Positions 16,737-24,082 of a stretch of 64,000 bases of DNA are shown here, one piece after another. Source of the stretch: an uncultured Ruminococcus sp. (GTDB lineage: Bacteria > Bacillota > Clostridia > Oscillospirales > Acutalibacteraceae). The stretch spans positions 1 to 64,000 of the forward strand of contig CACYDP010000036.1 of the NCBI GenBank assembly GCA_902773135.1. Direction: 5' to 3'. The notes beneath the pieces were generated by a model, which saw only the letters and a list, made by a program, of their open reading frames with translations, had not been told where the DNA came from and made no database searches. The position numbers and the translations under genes are program-made. Positions within the stretch are counted from its first letter, which is position 1. The number at the start of each line of letters is the position of its first letter.

Positions 16737-18029
16737 TTATCTGCCGTGCAGAACTTCTGCCGGACGAAGTCTGAGAAGCATTCTGATTGCCGGAATACTT
16801 CCTGCCAAAGTCACCAGCACCACCAGAACTGCTACAATCGGAATCACCATTGCACGCATTGTGATCGCCGAACCGAATACGGTCTGACCGATGATCTGTG
16901 CAAATCCGAATCCGATAAAAAATCCTGCCACACCGCCGATAATGGCAGTTATAAATATTTCTGTCAGAACCAATCCGGTAATAGAACCGTTCTGGGCACC
17001 GATGGCTTTCATCAATCCTATTTCACTGCTTCTTTCCATAACGCTCGCAGTAACCAAGTTACAGATGCCCAGTGCCGCACCGATCAGGCTCAGTATGGTG
17101 ATCAGAATCATTAACAGTTCTGTCTTTTCCATAATGGCACCCTCCGAATCGGCAACCTGACGAACGGGGGAAGCAACCGAATCTGTGATGACTTCCTGAA
17201 TCTGATAACATATGGAGCTGACATAGGCAGTACAGTACCAGGTTTCGTACTGACTTACGGTAAGAGAACTCGGACCTTCTTTTGCGGCTTTTACCGCAAG
17301 TTCGTTATCCGGGGTTGTCAGGGCACTGACTTCTATGCTGTCAACACGACCGTTCAGATCGGACAATGCCTGTGCTGTATTCAGGGGCATAAAAATCTGA
17401 TCGTCTTCATCTCCGCCCGCATCAAAAATACCAACAACCCGTACTGTTCTGTCGCCTGCCGAACCGGTCAGATGAAGTGCATCACCTGCCTTGACGCCAG
17501 CCTTTTCGGCAACAGCTGTGCCTACCATTGCAACGTTATGATTGTCGCTTTTTTGTTCATCGATCCATTTGCCGTCTTTGATTTCCCACCAGCTTCTCAT
17601 ACTGGTAATTCCTGCATCTAATTTTTCGCCTGTGGGCAGTTCCATATGATGATTAAACCAGCTTCCGACAACATTTACTTTGGTACCATCATCCAGCTTT
17701 GCCTCTGTATTGACAAACGGTGCGTAGTCCACAATATTGAATGCCCAGAAAATCGTCTTGATTTTTCCGAGTTCCTCTTCTTTAAGGTAGGAACTTCCGA
17801 AATCGCCGCCCTCAACATCATACAGATTGTTGAGAATGGAAGAATCCTTCGGCACTACGGTGATATTGGCACCGTATGTTTTCAGTTCCTGGTTCACCTT
17901 GTCACCAACATCAAGCATCACGCTCAGCATCGCTGTTGCAAGAGAAGCACCCAGTGCAATTGTAAAGGCAATCATCAGCATTTTTTTCCATTGTCTGAAC
18001 AACGTTCCTCTTATCATTCTGAAGAACAT
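16737..18029 (-). CDS. FtsX-family ABC permease of the P19-type iron system (first)
   Basis: 430 residues, with the same architecture as its neighbour: N-terminal helix (MLMIAFTIALGASLATAML), a longer outer domain (about 35-290), three C-terminal helices and the loop MERSSEIGLMKAIGAQ. The outer domain includes YGANITVVPKDSS and GGDEDDQIFM. Spaced 15 bases from the DUF2318 gene and 18 from the next permease, so all are cotranscribed. In P19/FTR1 clusters of other bacteria this pair is needed for growth on low iron; the transported or moved partner is still unclear. Confidence 0.9.
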   Translation of the reverse strand: MFFRMIRGTLFRQWKKMLMIAFTIALGASLATAMLSVMLDVGDKVNQELKTYGANITVVPKDSSILNNLYDVEGGDFGSSYLKEEELGKIKTIFWAFNIVDYAPFVNTEAKLDDGTKVNVVGSWFNHHMELPTGEKLDAGITSMRSWWEIKDGKWIDEQKSDNHNVAMVGTAVAEKAGVKAGDALHLTGSAGDRTVRVVGIFDAGGDEDDQIFMPLNTAQALSDLNGRVDSIEVSALTTPDNELAVKAAKEGPSSLTVSQYETWYCTAYVSSICYQIQEVITDSVASPVRQVADSEGAIMEKTELLMILITILSLIGAALGICNLVTASVMERSSEIGLMKAIGAQNGSITGLVLTEIFITAIIGGVAGFFIGFGFAQIIGQTVFGSAITMRAMVIPIVAVLVVLVTLAGSIPAIRMLLRLRPAEVLHGR

Positions 18030-18044
18030 ACCATACTCCTCCTC

Positions 18045-19307
18045 TTACTTAAACTCCGATTCATATTCCGTCAGTCCGTCTATGGGAACAATAATATTGC
18101 CGTTCTCGATGGTATAAGGAATGACAATCGGGTTACAGCCGCCTTTAAAACCGATGGTGTTGATATTCATAACAACGTCGCACAGTTTGCAAACCACCTG
18201 ACCGTCTTTTTCATAATATCCTGTTTCACCGCAGATGTCGCAGGCATCCAGTCCTATGCCGTATGCGGACGAGTTGGGTTTCTTGATGACAATAAATCTG
18301 ATCTGAACATTGTTTTTGGTGGTATAGGCAAATCTGTGAAGATGACCATCCGCCACCTGTTCAAATGTTACATAGACATTTCCGTTTTCAACTCTTGATT
18401 CCTCAACAGGTGAAAGTTCTACCACCGTATTGGTAATATCCGTAAACCACGTCAAATTCAGAACCATTAGTATCAAACAGCAGATGATGGCCGCAGACCA
18501 ATGTCTGACACTCTGCCATTTGCGGAGAATCTTTCTTTTTTCCGCAGGATTGTTATATGTTTCATTCTGCTTATAACTTCTTACAATCAAAACAATTGTC
18601 AATGCCAGCAATATGGCAAGCGTACCGTAAAGAAACGCTGTATCATAATCCGAACTGAACTTGACAATATCAAATACGGATATTCCCAGAAAGTCACTTC
18701 CGGGTGGAATGATTCTTTTGGTATTCAAGATACGTATGCAGGCAAAAATCTGTCTTACTGCATTAAACGACAGCATAAAGTATACAAAGAATAACAGCTG
18801 TCCTTTGGTAAGTTTGTCAGATGCCTTATTGACCGACACACAAGTGACAGCAGCAAACACGATACCCAGTACCGCACCTATCATTTTATAGATAAACTCG
18901 GTTGAAAACACCGATTTTTCCGTTCTGAGAACAATGTACGGATACGATATAATATCGGGCAGTGCATACAATAAAGCTGATACAATCAAAGCACAGCCCA
19001 GTACCGATGCAATGATGCGTCCGGGCGTTTTCAGTTTATTGCTCAGGGAAGTAAAAATGATAAATAATATCAGCACACCCACTGCCGCCGTGAAATTGAT
19101 AAGATTGCACATACTGGTATCAATCAGCTTTGTCGCATTTTTAAGATATGCCATCACACCGGCACCAACGATTCCCAGCGACACACCAACAATGCCGCAT
19201 ATTTTGCCGGGTTTCAAAAAACGGTTGTGCATCAGTCTTAATATCATTCCAACCATCACGGCTGCTAACAGCAATATCTGGCACGTATCAATAAAATATT
19301 TCAGCAC
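18045..19307 (-). CDS. DUF2318 membrane protein, Fe-S-type
   Basis: 420 residues starting at GTG 19307 with GGAGGT upstream. About eight membrane helices fill the first 280 residues; the C-terminal 120 residues form the DUF2318 domain outside the membrane with two CxxC pairs, DACDICGETGYY and VVCKLCDVVMNI, followed by the conserved GFKGGCNPI. This family always travels with P19 and FTR1 iron genes and is predicted to bind metal or an Fe-S cluster. It is likely the membrane electron-transfer or metal-handling component of the uptake system. Confidence 0.85.
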   Translation of the reverse strand: MLKYFIDTCQILLLAAVMVGMILRLMHNRFLKPGKICGIVGVSLGIVGAGVMAYLKNATKLIDTSMCNLINFTAAVGVLILFIIFTSLSNKLKTPGRIIASVLGCALIVSALLYALPDIISYPYIVLRTEKSVFSTEFIYKMIGAVLGIVFAAVTCVSVNKASDKLTKGQLLFFVYFMLSFNAVRQIFACIRILNTKRIIPPGSDFLGISVFDIVKFSSDYDTAFLYGTLAILLALTIVLIVRSYKQNETYNNPAEKRKILRKWQSVRHWSAAIICCLILMVLNLTWFTDITNTVVELSPVEESRVENGNVYVTFEQVADGHLHRFAYTTKNNVQIRFIVIKKPNSSAYGIGLDACDICGETGYYEKDGQVVCKLCDVVMNINTIGFKGGCNPIVIPYTIENGNIIVPIDGLTEYESEFK

Positions 19308-19416
19308 GATTTTCTACCTCCTTTTTCTTTTTTCCTTTTATAGAAATAATATCAGAGTCTCAAATGTCATTAAAAATTGTTTGATAATTTCATCAGACAG
19401 ACTGAAAACCTAAAAC

Positions 19417-19464
19417 GCACAAATACGCCATGCACTTTTTCGGAAGCAACACAGCGTATTTGTT
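19417..19464 (-). terminator. Hairpin between the P19 and DUF2318 genes
   Basis: A 10-base-pair stem (ACAAATACGC with GCGTATTTGT) and a 28-base loop, followed on the minus strand by GCGTTTTAGG. The weak T-tract suggests partial termination, which would leave FTR1 and P19 more abundant than the downstream permeases and redox genes. Confidence 0.5.
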
Positions 19465-19484
19465 AAATTTTAAGTGATTTCAGA

Positions 19485-20135
19485 TTACCATTCCTGTGGT
19501 GTGTACTCCCAACCTTCATACTTAACAGTAAGGTTGCCGTCTTTAAAGTAATCATCGAAAGAACCACCAGGACCTGTTTCGGCATCTGTATGAAGGAGAT
19601 AACCGTTTTCTTCGGGGCTGTGAATTGTAAACTCAACAGTGTACTTATCAGCCTTGTCGAGCTTAATATTAGCACCGTAGTGAGGACCGTCAGAAGCACT
19701 CATTTCCATAAAAGTACCTTCTGCTGCTACCTTGTTGTCAGAGCCTGTGATCTTATAATCTACTGTGAGATAAGGAACCCAGTCACCTACACCGAAACCG
19801 AGCTTGTTTTCGAGAGCAGAAATATCAGCCTCAAGATGAATATTGAAATCATCAATTTTTTCGTTGCCGTTCGACATCGGAACGGGCTGGAAATAAACAG
19901 CAGATACATTCATAAATCCGCATTCCTGATCCTCAAAAATCGGATATTCCTGGAAACCTGCTTCTTCGCCGGGTGCAGCTGCGGGATTAGCATCATCCTT
20001 TACTTCTGCTGAAGCGGCAGCAGAAGTTTCTGTGCTTGCTGCATCACTGCTTGAATCGTTTGTGCTTGTGTTACAAGCTGCAAGACTGAGAGCCATCGCA
20101 GCTACGATCAAAACACCAAAAACTTTTTTTGACAT
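19485..20135 (-). CDS. P19/Tpd-family iron-binding lipoprotein
   Basis: 216 residues from the ATG at 20135 (AGGGAGG upstream). A lipoprotein signal ends at SLAAC, then a Ser/Ala/Glu linker to about residue 65, then the P19 domain. Family landmarks are visible: NVSAVYFQPVPM, NIHLEADIS, and ASDGPHYGANIKL, which supply the Met, Glu and His ligands for Cu and Fe in P19/FetP. The protein should hold iron on the outer face and hand it to the FTR1 permease encoded just upstream. Gram-positive members are lipid anchored rather than periplasmic, as here. Confidence 0.9.
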   Translation of the reverse strand: MSKKVFGVLIVAAMALSLAACNTSTNDSSSDAASTETSAAASAEVKDDANPAAAPGEEAGFQEYPIFEDQECGFMNVSAVYFQPVPMSNGNEKIDDFNIHLEADISALENKLGFGVGDWVPYLTVDYKITGSDNKVAAEGTFMEMSASDGPHYGANIKLDKADKYTVEFTIHSPEENGYLLHTDAETGPGGSFDDYFKDGNLTVKYEGWEYTPQEW

Positions 20136-20162
20136 TTTTTGTTCCTCCCTGATATTTTTTTG

Positions 20163-20216
20163 GGTAACCGATGATCCATCGGTATCTTTTATATGAATTC
20201 CGGCATCTGCCGGTAT
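20163..20216 (-). other. Two small hairpins between FTR1 and P19
   Basis: ACCGATG/CATCGGT with a 3-base loop and CCGGCA/TGCCGG with a 2-base loop lie in the 94-base gap. Neither has a T-tract. They could stabilise the 3' end of the FTR1 message or be a processing site. Confidence 0.4.
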
Positions 20217-20229
20217 ATAAAAGCCTGTG

Positions 20230-21837
20230 TTATTTGGCAGAAGCCTTTGCCGTCTGCGGCTTTTCGGTATTCTTTTTCTCTTTGTTCTTAGGTTCTTTGG
20301 GCTTTCTCGTTTTCTTTTTGGGTTTGAGTTCTTCCTCAAACTGCTCCTGTGTTTCTGTCAGGTAATGAATACCCTCCATCACACCAAGAATTGCCGGAAC
20401 GAAAGACCAACAGAAAATGATATAAAGTATACCCTGTCCGTATTTGCCCGTGTAGAATTTATGCATACCTACACCGCCGAACAAAACAGCCAGTATACCT
20501 GCTTCGTTCTTGTTGTTTCTTTTCCATTTCTGCATTACGAAAATCATAAAGGTAATCGCAACAAGAATGAGCTGCGGTATAATCGTTTCAAGACACGGAT
20601 AAACACCGAGTACATCAAACAAATCGTTAGTCGGGATAATGCTGCTCAACCAATCGGGTGAGGTCATCATAATGACATCGCCCTCAATCAGTTCCTTGAT
20701 ACCTGCACCGAGGAACGATATGGACATAATGAACATCAGAATACTGGTGCCCAGGAAGAAAGGTCTGAGCGGAAGTTTGACACTAAAGAATCGAATAGCA
20801 AGAAATACACCTACGAGAACGACACAGCCCACACCAAAACCGAGCCACATCATACCGGTACTCTCGCTGTCTGTCGCATAGGGCTGATAGAACAATATTA
20901 CCTCCGCACCCTCTCTGAATACGGCAAGGAATGCGGTAAAGCCGAGTGTAAAGGCACTTCCCATTTCTGCGGAAGATCTCACTTTGTCGTCGATATATTT
21001 TGTCCATGCTTCCGATTCTGCCTTTGAAACCATCCAGTTGCTGACATAGAACAGAACCACCACTGCGATCAATGCCGTGATACCCTCGATAACTTCCTGA
21101 TTCGCACTGTTTGCCAATTTCAGAAGATCAAGGAGCCATGCACAAACAAAACTTGCGATAACGGCAAGTACACAGCCTATGTAAATGACCTTGAGCTGAT
21201 TTTTATGTCCTGATTTAACAAGATAAGCGATAATAGCACCTACAACAAGGATTGCCTCCAGACCTTCTCTGAGGATAATGCCGAAGCAGGCACTGAATAC
21301 CACAATACCGCTTCCTCCTCCAAGACCTGTACTTGCTGATGATGCCGTTTCATCGGCACTGTTGCTTTCTTCACTGTCGGATTTTGTGGAATTGCCCGAA
21401 ACACCGTCTAACTTATTGGCATCTTCGCGGAGCATTGATTTGAGCTTGTCGGCTTCCGTATCAAAACTGTCCTTGGAACCGTTTTTCTTAGCGATTGCTT
21501 TGCAGGCACTGAACTGAAGCTCCATTTCAGATTTACGGCTTCCCGAAATCGAACCCATTGTAATACGTTCAAATCCGGTTACTTCGTAATAGTCATAATA
21601 GGCACTGTTAATGCCTTTATACGCTGCATCGGCATCGCCCGACTGATAAGAAGTCTTGGCATCGTCTATCACTTTGTCCATTGCATCAACAACATCGTTC
21701 CACGTTTTGTAGCTTGTGGACGCCGCAGAGGCACCGATACTTGCCAGCGAACTTACAACCATTAAAAAAGCCGTTAAGATAAGCACAATGTATGACATCG
21801 AATGACGTCTGTTCATTGTTTTCATCTTTAGATTCAT
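20230..21837 (-). CDS. FTR1-family iron permease with C-terminal TM2 domain
   Basis: About 535 residues. A signal peptide ends near GASAAS; residues 40-180 are a helical outer domain with a Ser/Glu linker. The FTR1 domain follows with both iron-binding REGxE motifs, ILREGLEAILV and VFREGAEVILF, and about seven helices. Unusually, after a KRNNKNEAG linker there is a TM2 domain (ILAVLFGGVGMHKFYTGKYG ... two helices) and a Lys/Pro-rich cytoplasmic tail (about 35 residues). Start is uncertain: ATGs at 21837, 21825 and 21816 all follow one AAGGAGGAG. It is the first gene of the block and the likely Fe3+/Fe2+ channel. Confidence 0.9.
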   Translation of the reverse strand: MNLKMKTMNRRHSMSYIVLILTAFLMVVSSLASIGASAASTSYKTWNDVVDAMDKVIDDAKTSYQSGDADAAYKGINSAYYDYYEVTGFERITMGSISGSRKSEMELQFSACKAIAKKNGSKDSFDTEADKLKSMLREDANKLDGVSGNSTKSDSEESNSADETASSASTGLGGGSGIVVFSACFGIILREGLEAILVVGAIIAYLVKSGHKNQLKVIYIGCVLAVIASFVCAWLLDLLKLANSANQEVIEGITALIAVVVLFYVSNWMVSKAESEAWTKYIDDKVRSSAEMGSAFTLGFTAFLAVFREGAEVILFYQPYATDSESTGMMWLGFGVGCVVLVGVFLAIRFFSVKLPLRPFFLGTSILMFIMSISFLGAGIKELIEGDVIMMTSPDWLSSIIPTNDLFDVLGVYPCLETIIPQLILVAITFMIFVMQKWKRNNKNEAGILAVLFGGVGMHKFYTGKYGQGILYIIFCWSFVPAILGVMEGIHYLTETQEQFEEELKPKKKTRKPKEPKNKEKKNTEKPQTAKASAK

Positions 21838-21897
21838 CTCCTCCTTATGATTTGGTATATATTGAATGTTATGTATACCCTGTATAATCATCATTAA

Positions 21898-21913
21898 GTT
21901 AGATATTTCTAAC
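21898..21913. promoter_or_regulatory. Perfect palindrome in the FTR1 leader, candidate metal-regulator operator
   Basis: GTTAGATATTTCTAAC: six-base arms GTTAGA/TCTAAC around TATT. The TTAG...CTAA shape is like DtxR/IdeR-type operators. A possible second promoter -10 (TTATAC) follows on the minus strand. Confidence 0.5.
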
Positions 21914-21930
21914 GTAATCATCAAAAATAA

Positions 21931-21972
21931 AACGGATTGGGTGAAATCTTTTTCACGCCCGTTAAATCCGTT
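21931..21972 (-). terminator. Terminator-like hairpin in the FTR1 leader
   Basis: Outer stem AACGGATT (21931-21938) with AATCCGTT (21965-21972) and an inner stem GGGTGAAA/TTTCACGCCC with one bulge; on the minus strand it is followed by TTATTTTTGA. It lies about 20 bases after the predicted start of transcription, so it may attenuate the operon; alternatively it ends radC transcription. Confidence 0.55.
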
Positions 21973-21974
21973 AA

Positions 21975-21990
21975 ATTAAAAGTATCTAAC
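21975..21990. promoter_or_regulatory. Degenerate second copy of the GTTAGA palindrome at the transcription start
   Basis: On the minus strand GTTAGATACTTTTAAT, matching the perfect copy at 21898-21913 at 12 of 16 positions. It begins about nine bases after the -10 box, where a repressor would block polymerase. Confidence 0.4.
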
Positions 21991-21998
21991 TGTCGATT

Positions 21999-22027
21999 AT
22001 TCTACCATATAAATTTTGCATTGTCAA
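21999..22027 (-). promoter_or_regulatory. Sigma-A promoter of the iron/flavin gene block
   Basis: Minus-strand TTGACA (22022-22027) and TAGAAT (21999-22004) with a 17-base spacer; predicted start near 21991, giving a leader of about 155 bases. Confidence 0.75.
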
Positions 22028-22103
22028 CTACAAAATCAACAAATTCGCAAAATTTGCAAATGTATGTTTAAAAATCACGTTTTCGTTAGTACAAAACCGT
22101 TAT

Positions 22104-22799
22104 TTACAAAAACAAGTTCTGAAAATGCTCTATTCCCGCAAGTGACACAAATTCATGTTCGGTAATGATAAAATGATCCAACAATTTTACCCCTATTGTA
22201 GCGAGGGCTTCTTTCAGCTGACGGGTTACATTCAGGTCGCCTTTTGACGGCAGTGCCACTCCGCTCGGATGATTATGGGCAATCACGGCGGCATTGGCAT
22301 TGTATCTCAATGCCAACTCAATAATTTTTCTTGTATAGATTTCCGAAGCATTGATCGAGCCTTTGCTGATAATTCCGCTGTACAATTCTTTAGCGGCAGA
22401 ATCCATCAAAAGCAGAAATACCTGCTCGTTTCTGACCGAAAAATAATGCGGCAGAATTCTGTCTGCAATATTCTCCTCCGTAATAGGTTCATTTTCATTG
22501 TTAAAGCGGTCATTGACATAGACGGACAGTACTGATGGCAGCATTTTGATCATAACAGCGGCATTTTTGCTGATGCCACATTCCATAAGAGAAGCAAGCG
22601 GTGCATCAAAAACAGCAGAGATAGAACCGAAACGGTTGATCAGACGGTGAGCGATACCATTGGTATCTTTTCTGGGAATACAGTAAAACAGATACATTTC
22701 CAATATCTGATGATCCTCAAAATCATCAAATCCGTTTTTCAGGAACTTTTCCCGAAGCCTGTCCCTGTGTCCGTCATGCAGACCTTTTTCATATGCCAT
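22104..22799 (-). CDS. radC: RadC-family (JAB/MPN domain) protein
   Basis: About 231 residues from the ATG at 22799; a longer frame reaches 22859 but MAYEKGLHDGHRDRLREKF is the usual family start and follows GAGGCGG. An N-terminal helix-hairpin-helix region (EMYLFYCIPRKDTNGIAHRL) is followed by the JAB/MPN metal-binding domain with HNHPSGVALPSKGDLNVT, holding the His-x-His and Asp ligands, and KLLDHFIITEHEFVSL. RadC was once linked to DNA repair, but its role is unsettled; JAB domains are often metallo-isopeptidases. No prophage or island genes surround it. Confidence 0.85.
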   Translation of the reverse strand: MAYEKGLHDGHRDRLREKFLKNGFDDFEDHQILEMYLFYCIPRKDTNGIAHRLINRFGSISAVFDAPLASLMECGISKNAAVMIKMLPSVLSVYVNDRFNNENEPITEENIADRILPHYFSVRNEQVFLLLMDSAAKELYSGIISKGSINASEIYTRKIIELALRYNANAAVIAHNHPSGVALPSKGDLNVTRQLKEALATIGVKLLDHFIITEHEFVSLAGIEHFQNLFL

Positions 22800-22858
22800 T
22801 TTTTGCACCGCCTCAAAATTCTGTATGTCCGTTATGAAACACCAACATTTATAATACA

Positions 22859-23110
22859 TTACAATTGTTTTGACTTATATTGTTTTAATGCCTGAGCAAG
22901 CTGATCGGGACAGGACGTACTCTTAAAGCCGCAGCGAATCCCGGAAAGCCGTTCGATGGCATCATCGATTTTCATACCTTGCAGCAAACTCGCCAACCCT
23001 AAAGCATTTCCGGGACAGCCGCCCACAAAACTGACGCTTTTAATCACATCTCCGTCTGTTTCAAACCGGATTTCTCTGGAACAAGTTCCCTTTGTCTGAT
23101 ATTTTTCCAT
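22859..23110 (-). CDS. TSCPD domain protein
   Basis: 83 residues. The sequence YQTKGTCSREIRFE ... VKSVSFVGGCPGNALGLA ... IRCGFKSTSCPDQLAQAL is the stand-alone TSCPD family (also seen at the C-terminus of class II ribonucleotide reductases), with conserved cysteines at about 10, 31, 61 and 68. Function unknown; four conserved cysteines suggest metal binding. The stop lies just beside the longest possible radC start, so it is probably cotranscribed with radC. Confidence 0.8.
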   Translation of the reverse strand: MEKYQTKGTCSREIRFETDGDVIKSVSFVGGCPGNALGLASLLQGMKIDDAIERLSGIRCGFKSTSCPDQLAQALKQYKSKQL

Positions 23111-23302
23111 ACTTTTCGCCCCAAAACAAAATTGTAAATTTAATCATCTTTTTTATTATAGCACAGATCCGTAATTTTTGCAAAGCTATTTTTATTTTAT
23201 TTTTGAGCTTATGCCGCAAGTACCGTGATATAAAAACAGCAAATCCACAGGACTTGCTGTTTTCCGGTCAAGTATTTTCAATTGATATACACGGAAATCA
23301 AT

Positions 23303-23719
23303 TTATTTTTCGGTTACTTTCTTTTCGCTGCGTGCCTGAAGAATCATATCGGCCACAGAAACTGCTGCAATCAACACTGACACAACAATCACGGCAGGTC
23401 TGAATACCATATGGCAATGCATAGTATTCATCATACAAAGCGGTATCAGAATTCCCGGAACGACTGCGGTCAGTACGCTGATGGCAATATGGGAAATATC
23501 AAGTCCGATACGTATCTTTGGAGCAACAAAAAATCTGGCAATCCCCTGTGCGGTCATCACAGCCCCCAGTGAAACAACCGTTACTTCTGCCCAATGGCAG
23601 TTCATCCACGAACCGTCATCTTTCGGTCCGCAGGCTTGAAAGAATGTTGCCGCACCGATACAGAGCAAAAGACTTAAAATTGCTATGATAACATCTGTCA
23701 GTTTTATTTTCTTGATCAT
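23303..23719 (-). CDS. DUF4418 membrane protein
   Basis: 138 residues from the ATG at 23719, with AAAGGGTGGA upstream. Four membrane helices; conserved family residues are seen in FFQACGPKDDGSWMNCHWAE (two outer cysteines) and MMNTMHCHMVFRPAVI (Cys-His after a Met-rich stretch). DUF4418 genes usually sit beside MacB-type ABC transporters; here the gene is alone. The Cys/His/Met residues near the outer face suggest metal or redox contact, which is inference only. Confidence 0.8.
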   Translation of the reverse strand: MIKKIKLTDVIIAILSLLLCIGAATFFQACGPKDDGSWMNCHWAEVTVVSLGAVMTAQGIARFFVAPKIRIGLDISHIAISVLTAVVPGILIPLCMMNTMHCHMVFRPAVIVVSVLIAAVSVADMILQARSEKKVTEK

Positions 23720-23984
23720 TGAAAAGTCCACCCTTTCTATAAGTTTAATATGTTTAACCAACAAGCAGATTATATCATATCAATATCAAAACTGCAATGT
23801 AAAGTTTTGACAAGAAACAGACGACAAAATTTTTAATTATAGGGTAAATTACATCATCATACTACAAAAAACAGTCTATTTTTGGCAGCTCTTATCAATA
23901 ATAGTGACAAAAAGTCAAAATCACTATTTTCAATACTCAAAAAGCAGAATTCCTTGTTTTATTTCACAATTTTATATTTTTTAA

Positions 23985-24013
23985 TTGACATTATAAATCA
24001 CAGATGATATAAT
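23985..24013 (+). promoter_or_regulatory. Sigma-A promoter of the three-gene ABC transporter
   Basis: TTGACA (23985-23990) and TATAAT (24008-24013) with a 17-base spacer. The rest of the 363-base gap from 23720 to 24082 is AT-rich and shows nothing else. Confidence 0.8.
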
Positions 24014-24082
24014 TCAATAGCCGAAAAAATCATTACAATCTCGGCAAAATCAGTTTATTTGGAAAAGGAGTTAATGTGATAA

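Noticed and set aside
17646..18398. 250-codon plus-strand frame across two genes
   Set aside because: Antisense of the permease and DUF2318 genes, with no start context.
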